A stretch of DNA of 33,116 bases from assembly GCA_018238545.1 (NCBI GenBank), contig JABCTC010000037.1:1-33116 (forward strand), written 5' to 3'. The translations under genes were made by a program, and so were the position numbers. This stretch comes from Candidatus Heimdallarchaeota archaeon. GTDB taxonomy: Archaea; Asgardarchaeota; Heimdallarchaeia; Heimdallarchaeales; Heimdallarchaeaceae. Under the pieces are notes generated by a model that was given only the letters and a program-made list of their open reading frames with translations, did not search any database and was not told where the DNA came from. Positions 25,601 to 32,860 of this stretch are shown here, piece by piece. Position 1 is the stretch's first letter. Each line of letters starts with the position of its first letter.

Positions 25601-26878
25601 CAAATTGGCAAAAAGGAATTATCTCTGAATGGTTATACCTATTATGTCTCTATGAGTCCAATAAAAAGTGATTTTGTTCATGGTTGGCTACTAACTATTC
25701 ATGACATAACTGAAGAAAAAGTGATGCAAAAGAAGATACTGCATCAAGAGAGATTAGCTACATTAGGAAAGATGGCTGGTGGTATCGCTCATGATTTTAA
25801 CAATATTCTTGCCTCTATAATTGGTGCAGCAGATTTCTCTTTAATGAATGCTGATAATATAGAGTCAAAAGAGTTTCTGAATTTAATAATCAAGCAAAGT
25901 GAGAGAGGGGCATCTTTGATAAGACAGATGTTAGACTTTACAAGACAAACAGTGATTCAACCACAACCTGTTTCAATACTTGATTTTATTACAGAATTTT
26001 CTAGAGTTATCAGATCGTCCTTACCGGAAAATATTATTTTATCTGCCAATACACAGGATTGGACAGTTTTAATGGATCAAGTTCAATTGCAACAGCTTTT
26101 TATGAATCTCATATTTAATTCTAGAGATGCTCTTGTTCGTGGAGGTAAAATCAATATCACTGTAGAAGAAATTGATCATTCAAAGATAGTGGACTTTGAA
26201 GAAATAGAAATAGACAAAAATCGAGAATACATTCAGCTTACTATTGAAGACAATGGAGAAGGGATGAATGAACAAACAAGAAAGATGATTTTTGAACCCT
26301 TTTTTACTACAAAAGACCCAGGAAAAGGAAGTGGGCTAGGTTTAGCACAGGTTTATGGTATAGTTAGGCAGTCTAATGGTTATATTAATGTGGAAAGTGA
26401 ATTGAAAGAAGGAACAAAAATTCATATCTACATTCCAAAGCATGAGGGATTGGTAGAAGAAGAGATTGTGGAATCAGCAAGCAATGGAGAAGGAAGAATT
26501 TTACTAGTTGAAGACGATGAAAATGTAAGAGAGATTACCAAAATGATGCTAGAGAACTATGGATTTAGAGTAGTTACTGCAGAAAACGGGAAAATTGCTC
26601 TAGATTTATTTAACGATACCTTTGATTTAGTCTTAACAGACATTATTATGCCTGTTATGGGAGGAGAGAAACTGATCAAGAAGGTATTAGAAATCAATCC
26701 ACAAGTAAAATGCTTAGCTATGACAGGATATTCAGATGTGGATGTACCAGAAGGTATCAAAGTTCTAAATAAACCTATAACAACTTCAAAACTAGTCAAC
26801 TATATTCAAAACGAACTTGATCAAGTAGATCGTCAAGAAAAGAAAGTTCAGAATGAAAAAAGAGAGGATGGTGGTTAA
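22634..26878 (+). CDS. Hybrid histidine kinase: MEDS-PAS4-GAF-PAS-HisKA-HATPase-REC
   Basis: 1414 residues. The N terminus (about 29-235) resembles the MEDS/DcmR sensory domain (NEHICTIYRKDEDK, YLCRNVLFMDP). PAS domains follow at about 261-367, 381-496, 514-625 and 639-749, then a short coiled coil, a GAF domain (780-929) and a fifth PAS (935-1027). The HisKA motif GGIAHDFNN places the phospho-acceptor at H1053. HATPase boxes are the N-box around 1156, DNGEGM (about 1206) and GKGSGLGLAQ (about 1230). A receiver ends the protein (1287-1400, LLVEDDE, phospho-acceptor D1336, TGYS, NKP). No transmembrane segment is visible, so it senses inside the cell. The GTG start follows the shared promoter module. 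The next gene, a receiver, overlaps its end. Confidence 0.9.
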   Translation: MIKLRVQPETNSKIEKNSNDLAYFSGRFDDLGENLLKLSPNEHICTIYRKDEDKIDSIMEFLKTGIVKKERCVIIVDNKTIEDIQTKIKASKEIKNLLNTSALEIVDSEDIYGNKSEFNLARTIESIEAHLEIPQEDKFNGLRLSIEILPLNNKDSTMNISMELHSFFDKLISNKDISFFCLYNEYKFDSRTLLEAIITHSKLIFNGYLCRNVLFMDPHQLQLILEDRLDETLYKKTVYEIVQREIAEQKREKEVSHIQTETLKGINDSAFIIDFKGNILEVNEAAYKTRGYTEEEMLSLNILDIMTSVNRDLFDSRIEELKKKGEITFETTHNCKYGSVLDVEFKAKIISYDNQQSILSVGRDITERRIAKEEAKTSEEKFRTLFNEMKQAYALYEVIYDRKGDPEDAILVEVNSEYEKLTNKKREEIIGKKITEIYPNMKKQEVNPIVILGRTMITGQTVISEYYNKDIGKWLLAKSFSPMRDHVAVLYEDITEKRKIEGELEKERKTMKQYLDIANIILTVIDTNENVILVNKKGCELLGYDKEDIIGKNWFDNFLPERVREETKEIFQELLAGKITQSESHENLILTKDGEERLIAWDNTFIRDEEGKIIRTLSSGKDVTEIRKTQRELKDSEEKYRMIFDNTNDAIYLYSIDEQILSNFIEVNDVACNMLGYTKDEFRKMSPVDIASKEIKKQIPEIISKLTTLKNLTFEGTHCTKEGKIIPVEVSAHTFYYHNKQMVLTIARDISERKKSEEKLSKLNEELEEKVIQRTYQMETLYNIIKDISETFDLKEAMEIIAKYISQLIDYDIIVQLITQEGLNLIQIGAPKGNKEVIDDFLKTVKDELVEINPDASTNRDSTTIITSNEKKLQKISSRLSIPLIAEDKVVGLIVVGSEQEDAYIEEEIWFLYKIADNISHTLQRLKVIITAKDELETVLNHTSDGVILLNSQESVVMVNKAANRFLEIIKDSKTNGINNEILDLGELKQIGKKELSLNGYTYYVSMSPIKSDFVHGWLLTIHDITEEKVMQKKILHQERLATLGKMAGGIAHDFNNILASIIGAADFSLMNADNIESKEFLNLIIKQSERGASLIRQMLDFTRQTVIQPQPVSILDFITEFSRVIRSSLPENIILSANTQDWTVLMDQVQLQQLFMNLIFNSRDALVRGGKINITVEEIDHSKIVDFEEIEIDKNREYIQLTIEDNGEGMNEQTRKMIFEPFFTTKDPGKGSGLGLAQVYGIVRQSNGYINVESELKEGTKIHIYIPKHEGLVEEEIVESASNGEGRILLVEDDENVREITKMMLENYGFRVVTAENGKIALDLFNDTFDLVLTDIIMPVMGGEKLIKKVLEINPQVKCLAMTGYSDVDVPEGIKVLNKPITTSKLVNYIQNELDQVDRQEKKVQNEKREDGG

Positions 26879-27269
26879 AATTTATGTTTACAAAAGGAAG
26901 GAAAACCTTGTTAGTAAATACAGTGAAAAGAAAAGAATTTTACTAGTAGAGGATGACGATATGCTACGTGAGATAACTACATTAATTCTTAGGAAATGCC
27001 AATTTGATGTTGTCGAAGCGATTAATGGTTTCGAAGCATTGCAATTGTTTGATAATACTATTGATCTGGTCTTAACAGATATTATCATGCCGAAAATGGA
27101 TGGAATTGAACTAATTCAAGAGCTGCAGAAAAAGGATCCAAATCTGAAATGTATTGCTATAACAGGTTTTTCTAATATAACTGTTCCTCAAGATATCGAG
27201 GTTCTTCAAAAACCAATTGGAGGTAAGAAACTCGTTGCGATCTTAAACGAAAGACTCACAACGGCATAA
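26853..27269 (+). CDS. Stand-alone response regulator receiver
   Basis: A single receiver domain: acidic pocket LLVEDDD, phospho-acceptor in LTDIIMPKMDG, switch threonine in ITGFS and lysine in LQKPIGG. There is no output domain. It is very similar to the hybrid kinase's own receiver and to the next gene, so it arose by local duplication. The longest start (ATG 26853) overlaps the kinase gene by 26 bases. ATG 26868 overlaps by 11, and TTG 26907, preceded by GGAAGG, avoids overlap and gives a more typical 120-residue receiver. I cannot decide between them. Confidence 0.85.
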   Translation: MKKERMVVKIYVYKRKENLVSKYSEKKRILLVEDDDMLREITTLILRKCQFDVVEAINGFEALQLFDNTIDLVLTDIIMPKMDGIELIQELQKKDPNLKCIAITGFSNITVPQDIEVLQKPIGGKKLVAILNERLTTA

Positions 27270-27300
27270 GAAATATCAAAGGAACAGTGAGGTAGAAAAA

Positions 27301-27741
27301 ATGGTAATCAAAGTAACTCTAAACAGTGATGATTTCAGAAAATATAAACACAATAATAAAACAGTTAGAATCCTTCTAGTTGAAGATAATGAAGAAGTTA
27401 ATTTAGTTATTAAAAGATTGCTGGAAAGATTAGGATATGAAGTCATCTCTACTTCAAATGGTAGAACAGCACTGAATTTATATAACAAATCATACGATCT
27501 TGTAATTACAGACCTTATAATGCCAGAAATGGGAGGAGTAGAATTAATCCGAAGGTTAAGGGAACAAAATCCCGGAGTGAGATGTGTAGCAATTACTGGA
27601 TACACAAATCAAGAACTTCCTGAAGGGATACCCGTTTTGAATAAACCATTTTCAACTACATTACTGCTAGAATATGTAACTGGAGTACTAAATGATCAGA
27701 TAACTCTAGAAAAACGAAATAGGGAGAGTATTTCACAATAA
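27301..27741 (+). CDS. Stand-alone response regulator receiver
   Basis: 146 residues with one receiver domain: LLVEDNEE, VITDLIMPEMGG (phospho-acceptor), AITGYT and LNKPF. There are no DNA-binding or other output residues beyond about 20 C-terminal amino acids. The ATG is preceded by GTGAGGT, a good archaeal ribosome-binding site, seven bases away. It is the third receiver in a row in the operon with the hybrid kinase; such single-domain regulators usually act by protein contact or as phosphate relays. Confidence 0.88.
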   Translation: MVIKVTLNSDDFRKYKHNNKTVRILLVEDNEEVNLVIKRLLERLGYEVISTSNGRTALNLYNKSYDLVITDLIMPEMGGVELIRRLREQNPGVRCVAITGYTNQELPEGIPVLNKPFSTTLLLEYVTGVLNDQITLEKRNRESISQ

Positions 27742-27795
27742 GGTGTTTCAATCAACAGTGTAGAAAATATGAAAGTTATAATTAGAGGCTGAAGT

Positions 27796-29241
27796 ATGAA
27801 AGTTCAAGAGAATAAAAATCAAGAAAATCAAATATTTTCCATAAGTGAAGATATTTTCAGAGAAATAAGCGACAATATTCAAGTTGGTATTTCAATAGTA
27901 GAAAATGGACATTATATCTTCATGAACAAAGAATCAAAAGAGATTTTCGGTATAACCATTGGGGAAGAAACCAAGAATTTTTCTATGCTAGATTATGTTG
28001 TTCCTGAAGATGCCGACAGGGTTAACAAAATAATTAATTCATCACTTAAAACAGACCAAATACCCGCAGAACTTCAATTTTGGATCATTAGAGAAGATGG
28101 AGAAAGAAGATACTTAAACAATAAATATACTGTCCTTAAGGGAAGAGAAAAAACAAATACTCACTTAATATCAACAATTGATTACACTGAACAACAAATA
28201 GCACTTGATTCATCAAAAATGTTTGAAAAGAAATTCAGAGAAATGTTTAATTATGCGAATGATGCGATGTTTCTTTCAAGAATAAGTGGAGACGAATTTC
28301 TAAGTGATTTTATTGAAGTAAATGATTTAGCGTGTAGTATGCTTGAATATACAAGAGAGGAATTACTTGAAATGAGTTCGCTAGATATTACTGCTCTTGA
28401 AGCAAAAACAACTAATAAAGAGATAATTCGTCAAATTATAAAAGAAGAACAAGGAAATTTTGAAACAATACTAATCAGCAAAATGGGGAAACAAATACCT
28501 GTTGAAATCCAATCTCACTTTTTCAATCTAGAAGGGGAAAGAGTCATTCTGACAATAGCTAGAGATTTAACTGAGCATCTAGAAGCTGAGGAAGAAATCA
28601 AGAATCTTAATGAATCATTAAAGATAATTAATAGCATTTTACGTCATGATTTAAATAATAACCTTTCTGTCATAATGGGAGCTATCACCGCTTACGAGGA
28701 TGTAAAAGAACATATATTGTTGGAGATGACAGTGAAATCAGCTCAAAAGAGTTTCGATCTCATTCAAAAGATGGAAGAATTAGAGAGAGCATTAATTCAA
28801 AAAGAAAATCTAATAAAAATGGATTCTGAAGAGCTATTTAACAAAGTTATTTCAAGTTATTCACCCTTTAATATCACTTTTGAGATTGAAGGTAGCTGTA
28901 GTTTGTATGTTGATGCAGCCTTTACTTCAGTAATTGACAATATTATAAGTAATGCTATTAAACATGGTCAAGCCGATATAATAAAAATTTCAATCAAATC
29001 TAGTGATGGCTTTTGCACGATAAGGATAGCTGATAATGGTTCTGGTATCTTGAATAAACATAAGATCCATGTATTTGAAAGTAGTTTTAAGCATGGTACT
29101 ACAGCTGGAACTGGTCTTGGGTTATATATTACCAAAAAAACCATAGAGAGATATGGGGGAGAGATTACTCTTAAGGATAATTTTCCTAAAGGCACAATTT
29201 TCGAGATTAAGTTGAAGTGTAGAGAGGAAAAGGGATTCTAA
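27796..29241 (+). CDS. PAS-PAS histidine kinase
   Basis: 481 residues: PAS (about 21-140), PAS (about 146-260, ending TIARDLTEHLEAEEE), HisKA with the archaeal-type LRHDLNNN box (phospho-acceptor H284), and HATPase (about 375-478) with DNIISNAIKHG, DNGSGI and GTGLGLYITKK. The second PAS is a close relative of the fourth PAS of the hybrid kinase (IEVNDLACSML versus IEVNDVACNML). It lacks transmembrane segments. The ATG is preceded by AGAGGCTGAAGT. The stop is four bases before copy C of the promoter module, so it is probably the last gene of the kinase/receiver unit. Confidence 0.9.
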   Translation: MKVQENKNQENQIFSISEDIFREISDNIQVGISIVENGHYIFMNKESKEIFGITIGEETKNFSMLDYVVPEDADRVNKIINSSLKTDQIPAELQFWIIREDGERRYLNNKYTVLKGREKTNTHLISTIDYTEQQIALDSSKMFEKKFREMFNYANDAMFLSRISGDEFLSDFIEVNDLACSMLEYTREELLEMSSLDITALEAKTTNKEIIRQIIKEEQGNFETILISKMGKQIPVEIQSHFFNLEGERVILTIARDLTEHLEAEEEIKNLNESLKIINSILRHDLNNNLSVIMGAITAYEDVKEHILLEMTVKSAQKSFDLIQKMEELERALIQKENLIKMDSEELFNKVISSYSPFNITFEIEGSCSLYVDAAFTSVIDNIISNAIKHGQADIIKISIKSSDGFCTIRIADNGSGILNKHKIHVFESSFKHGTTAGTGLGLYITKKTIERYGGEITLKDNFPKGTIFEIKLKCREEKGF

Positions 29242-29244
29242 GTT

Positions 29245-29293
29245 CTTTCCATATTTTTCCCTGTTTTTTCACATCTCTTTCAATATAGTGTTA
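29245..29293 (+). promoter_or_regulatory. Shared 49-bp promoter module, copy C
   Basis: Blocks CTTTCCATAT, TTTTCCCTGT and TTTTTCACAT, then TTTC, a TATA-like AATATAG and GTTA. 41 of 49 bases match copy A. It points toward the pseudo-receiver and GTPase genes. Its TATA box predicts a transcription start near 29313, which rules out the upstream GTG at 29288 as a start codon. Confidence 0.7.
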
Positions 29294-29353
29294 TTACTAA
29301 ATATGATATTATCAATTGAAAAAAAAACTTATAGAACAAGAGGAGTAAATAAA

Positions 29354-29905
29354 TTGAACTCTAAAAACAAAAATGTCAAAGAAGAAAGTGAAACTTCTGA
29401 TGATTCTACAAGAGGCATTTTAGACCTAGTTTCAGAGAAATCTGACAAAAAATTAATCAAGCAATTAAATGATTTTCTAAAATCTAAACTTAAGTTACCA
29501 AGATTTCGAAATAGAGATATAAACAGAGATGTTTTAGTTGTTGCTAGAAACTTTCAAACAAGATATCTTTTCGAGATAATATTAAGAAAACAAGGTTTTT
29601 CAGTTACAACTATATCTAACGTAGATGAAATTTTAGATATAATCAATGGTAATTACAAAGTAATTCTTTTTGATGAAACAGACCACAATACAGAAGACTT
29701 AGATATTATTGAATTGATAAAAATGTCCAATCCTGAAGTAAAACTACTGACAATTTCAAAGAATCTTAAATCTAATCATCAAACAAGTGTTCCCAGTTCT
29801 AATAAAATGGTTTCAAATTACAGAGTTAAAGCTGTAGGTGAATCATCATCTAAAATATCAAATTCATTTACTGTTAAGGAAATTACAATTAGCAAGAGTG
29901 TTTAA
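29354..29905 (+). CDS. Degenerate receiver (pseudo-receiver) protein
   Basis: I start this at TTG 29354, which has a strong AGAGGAG ribosome-binding site eight bases upstream and lies inside the transcript predicted from copy C; the product is 183 residues. After a charged helical N terminus (residues 1-55) it has a receiver-like fold (about 58-140): DVLVVARNFQTRYLFE, GFSVTTIS, YKVILFDE and KLLTISK. The acidic pair that binds Mg2+ in active receivers is replaced (VVAR instead of VEDD) and the late lysine is not evident, though an aspartate remains near the phospho-acceptor position. Phosphorylation is therefore doubtful and it may act by binding. Its stop is two bases before the ATG of the next GTPase. 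Confidence 0.75.
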   Translation: MNSKNKNVKEESETSDDSTRGILDLVSEKSDKKLIKQLNDFLKSKLKLPRFRNRDINRDVLVVARNFQTRYLFEIILRKQGFSVTTISNVDEILDIINGNYKVILFDETDHNTEDLDIIELIKMSNPEVKLLTISKNLKSNHQTSVPSSNKMVSNYRVKAVGESSSKISNSFTVKEITISKSV

Positions 29906-29907
29906 AA

Positions 29908-30810
29908 ATGGGAACTAGAAAACAACCAGTCAATATCGTGATACTGGGTATAGAGAATGCAGGAAAAACCACTCTCTTAAGAAACATCTCAGGAATGAAA
30001 TTTGCTGAGACTTTGACTACCATTGGTTTGAATGTTGAGATGTTAAAACACAAAGGATTTGATTTCCAAGCAATAGATATCGGAGGACAGCTTCATTTTC
30101 GTGAAACAATGTGGCAATATTACACGACTTTAGCAAAAGGGGCTATTTTCGTATTTGATATTTTTGACAGGAGCAAATTCACAGAAGCTAAAAAATGGTT
30201 TGAATATATTTCACATAGACTTTCAAAAAAAGCAGTTCTAATGTTTCTAGCTAATAAAATAGATCTTAAAGATGAAGACGATACATTTCTAACAACTGAA
30301 GAAATAATAAATATGTTTAAACTTGATGATGTTTTCAGATACCCTGAAAGATCCTTTAGAATATGGGAAACATCAGCTAAAACAGGTGAAAATGTAGATA
30401 ACGCAATTTCATGGATGTTCAATAAACTAGTGGAGTATATCAAAGAGGAAACAAGAATCTCTTTTGTATCGATTTTAAATCAGAACAATGAAATCATATA
30501 TCGGACATCAGTAACCAAGAAAAATGATGAATATGAGACAATCATTAAGAAATGCATTGGTCAGATGAATGATCTTGGTGCAAATGAAAACATGATCTCA
30601 ATACAAGATTGTTCCGCAAGTATAAGAAAAGAAAAGGATTTCAGCGTAGTTGTAGGGGCTGAAAGTAACGTGTCTAAAGACGATCTATCTATTGTAACAC
30701 TATCTATAGCTCAAATAATAAAAGATGACTTTTACCCTCCTGAAAATTTCAAAGAACAATTAGATGAAGTTGTAAACATTGCTCTTCTTCAACAGTTAAA
30801 CAAAAAATAG
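29908..30810 (+). CDS. Arf-like GTPase with C-terminal longin/roadblock-like domain
   Basis: The most Arf-like GTPase of the window: G1 GIENAGKTT (14-22), switch I TIGLNVE (T38), G3 DIGGQLHFR with the Arf-type glutamine Q61, a WQYY motif after it, G4 NKID (116-119) and G5 ETSAK. Residues about 190-300 form a second domain (EETRISFVSILNQNNEII onward) of longin/roadblock-like pattern. Second gene of the unit driven from copy C, two bases after the pseudo-receiver and four bases before the next GTPase, so all three are surely co-expressed. Confidence 0.9.
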   Translation: MGTRKQPVNIVILGIENAGKTTLLRNISGMKFAETLTTIGLNVEMLKHKGFDFQAIDIGGQLHFRETMWQYYTTLAKGAIFVFDIFDRSKFTEAKKWFEYISHRLSKKAVLMFLANKIDLKDEDDTFLTTEEIINMFKLDDVFRYPERSFRIWETSAKTGENVDNAISWMFNKLVEYIKEETRISFVSILNQNNEIIYRTSVTKKNDEYETIIKKCIGQMNDLGANENMISIQDCSASIRKEKDFSVVVGAESNVSKDDLSIVTLSIAQIIKDDFYPPENFKEQLDEVVNIALLQQLNKK

Positions 30811-30814
30811 AGAG

Positions 30815-31765
30815 ATGATTAAAATTAAGAGAACTACCATAGCAATTACCGGATTACCCAAAGCAGGAAAAACATGTTTCACACAGAGACTCATAACAGG
30901 GAATCATGTTGAATCTCAACCTACTTATGGGGTGGATGTAGAATTTGCCTCATATAGGGATCTTCCTTTACAGATCTGGGATATGGGGGGACATATGGCA
31001 TTTAGAACACATATTTGGGAAAATTACATCAAAATGTCTTCTGGATTAATATATATCTTTGATGCTTCAGATTTATCACAGATTGAGGAAAGCGCTGAAT
31101 GGTTTTGGAAATGCTTCTCTTGGATAGAAGATAAGAAAGCCCCCATATTGTTTTTAGCTAACAAATGGGATTTAGTTGAAGATGAAGAAGCTGTAATTAA
31201 TACTATTGTTTCAGGTTTCAGATTAAATGAAATTGCTCTTAAATCTATAGATTCTCCTTTCAGATTCTTCTTCGTATCTGTGAAATCTGGGGCTTACATC
31301 TCCGAAGCTATGAATTGGTTGGTTGTAAAACAGTTTATTGAGAAGAGAAAATTTCAGAATAAAATACTTTCATTAGATATTTTTGTAAAAATCGATAACA
31401 GCATAGCGCATATTCATGATAATTCACGGGAAAGAAATGAAGTTATTGGCACAATTAATACATATAAAAAGAAGTTTGAAGAATCTGATGATAATTCATT
31501 AAATTTGCTCGAAGAAATAAGTTATGACGGTCATAAGGTGCTTTACATTTCATATTCCCAATTATCCCTATTAGTTATTTCTAGAGATGATTTTATTGAT
31601 AGATCAGGATTTTCAAATATCTTGGATAAAATCAAAACAGATCAATGTTTTGAGGATGTTAATGAATTCTATACTTTATACGAAAATATCAAGGATTCAG
31701 TTTCGAATAATTTTCATGTAGATATTACTTCCACACTTAGTTGTGATTTACTAATAACTAATTGA
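30815..31765 (+). CDS. Sar1-like GTPase with C-terminal extra domain
   Basis: G1 GLPKAGKTC (13-21), switch I T37 in PTYGVDVEF, G3 DMGGHMAFR (56-64) with histidine H60 at the Arf glutamine position, G4 NKWD (116-119) and G5 VSVKS. Residues about 190-316 form a second domain, diverged from that of the neighbouring GTPase. G1 ends in GKTC rather than GKTT/S, a mild deviation that keeps the Mg-binding threonine T20. Start ATG lies four bases after the previous stop. Two GTPases side by side with a pseudo-receiver mirror the minus-strand unit, where two GTPases flank a GAF-PAS protein. Confidence 0.88.
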   Translation: MIKIKRTTIAITGLPKAGKTCFTQRLITGNHVESQPTYGVDVEFASYRDLPLQIWDMGGHMAFRTHIWENYIKMSSGLIYIFDASDLSQIEESAEWFWKCFSWIEDKKAPILFLANKWDLVEDEEAVINTIVSGFRLNEIALKSIDSPFRFFFVSVKSGAYISEAMNWLVVKQFIEKRKFQNKILSLDIFVKIDNSIAHIHDNSRERNEVIGTINTYKKKFEESDDNSLNLLEEISYDGHKVLYISYSQLSLLVISRDDFIDRSGFSNILDKIKTDQCFEDVNEFYTLYENIKDSVSNNFHVDITSTLSCDLLITN

Positions 31766-31779
31766 ATCAATGTCTTTTG

Positions 31780-31795
31780 AAAAAGGAAAAAGAGA
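31780..31795 (-). terminator. T-rich terminator for the M42 peptidase gene
   Basis: On the minus strand the stop is followed by ATCTCTTTTTCCTTTTTC, two T5 tracts in the 30-base gap between the convergent genes. Confidence 0.45.
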
Positions 31796-32860
31796 TTAAA
31801 GAGGTAGAAATGAATCCTCTTCTTTTATGTCTTTGATGAATTCCACCATTAGTTTTATGATGTTTTTTACGTCTTCTAAGTGAATAATTTCTGAAGCTGT
31901 ATGCATGTATCTATTGGGGATAGCAACCAATCCTGTTGCAGCACCTGCAAGTTGTATAGCATTTGCATCAGTTCCAGTTCCTCTATTAGCAGCATGTCTT
32001 TGACTTGGTATTCCATGTTTTTCTGCTGTCTCAAAGAGTCGTTTAACTACGACTGGATTGAGATTTGGACCGATTGATATAATTGGACCTCCTCCCATTT
32101 TTGTATCACCTATTGCTTTCTTCTCCATATCGGGTGCATCTGCTGCAAATCCTACGTCAAATGCTATTCCAACATCAGGTTTTAGGTTTCTAGCTGATAC
32201 TGTAGCACCCCTTAAGCCTATCTCTTCTTGAACTGTTGAAACTCCATATACTCCTGCATAGAAACTCTTGTCTTTTGCCAATTCCTTCATAATTTCTGCT
32301 ACAATAAAAGCACCAATAGCATCATCAAATCCAGCAGCAACTGCTAAACCATCATCACCTAAGCGTGCGTAGCCATAATCAAAAACGGCAAAATCGCCAA
32401 CATCAACCTTAGTCAATGCTTCTTTCTTATCTTTGCATCCTATATCAATAAAGAGTTTTTCCATTTCTGGAGCTTTCTTGCGTTCTTCAGGTTTCATTAA
32501 ATGGATTGCTTTCTTTCCTATTACACCTAAAAATTCGCCTTTTTCACTGTAAACCTTCACACGTTTTCCAGGTAGTGTTGTAGTATCAAAACCACCCAGA
32601 GGAAGGAACCAAAGATAACCATTGTCATCAATATAAGAGATCTGAAAACCGATTTGGTCTATATGTCCAGCAAGCATAATCTTGAAAGGACTATCTGGAT
32701 TAATTATTGCACAAAGATTACCTAAATTATCAGTTGTAATCTTATCAACGACATTTTCGAGATATGATTTCATCTCTAACTGAGCAGGGAATTCATATCC
32801 TGTTGCTCTTGGTACTGAAACTAGTTTTGCTAAAAATTCTTCGTTTACTTCATAACTCAA
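31796..32860 (-). CDS. M42 family aminopeptidase (TET-type)
   Basis: 354 residues with all M42 metal and catalytic motifs in order: AGHIDQIGF (first metal histidine), GFDDAIGA (bridging aspartate), VQEEIGLRG (catalytic glutamate pair), FDVGFAADAPD and the final MHTASE histidine. M42 enzymes form large tetrahedral or hexameric cobalt/zinc complexes that trim peptides released by the proteasome; members act as glutamyl, leucyl or lysyl aminopeptidases. The exact specificity is not readable here. The start is TTG at 32860, supported by a GGTGA ribosome-binding site six bases upstream and a TATA box (rc TTTAAAAATA, 32897-32906). It is monocistronic and unrelated to the signalling genes. Confidence 0.93.
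   Translation of the reverse strand: MSYEVNEEFLAKLVSVPRATGYEFPAQLEMKSYLENVVDKITTDNLGNLCAIINPDSPFKIMLAGHIDQIGFQISYIDDNGYLWFLPLGGFDTTTLPGKRVKVYSEKGEFLGVIGKKAIHLMKPEERKKAPEMEKLFIDIGCKDKKEALTKVDVGDFAVFDYGYARLGDDGLAVAAGFDDAIGAFIVAEIMKELAKDKSFYAGVYGVSTVQEEIGLRGATVSARNLKPDVGIAFDVGFAADAPDMEKKAIGDTKMGGGPIISIGPNLNPVVVKRLFETAEKHGIPSQRHAANRGTGTDANAIQLAGAATGLVAIPNRYMHTASEIIHLEDVKNIIKLMVEFIKDIKEEDSFLPL

Noticed and set aside
27769..27792. ATGAAAGTT repeated just before the PAS kinase start, as an extra small gene
   Set aside because: The upstream frame stops after seven codons and has no ribosome-binding site.
29288..29353. Upstream GTG start of the pseudo-receiver
   Set aside because: The codon overlaps the TATA-like box of promoter copy C and would lie before the predicted transcription start; TTG 29354 has a strong ribosome-binding site.
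29908..29925. N-terminal MG start of the Arf-like GTPase as a myristoylation signal
   Set aside because: Residue 6 is not serine or threonine as in Arf-type signals, and archaea are not known to have the N-myristoyltransferase.
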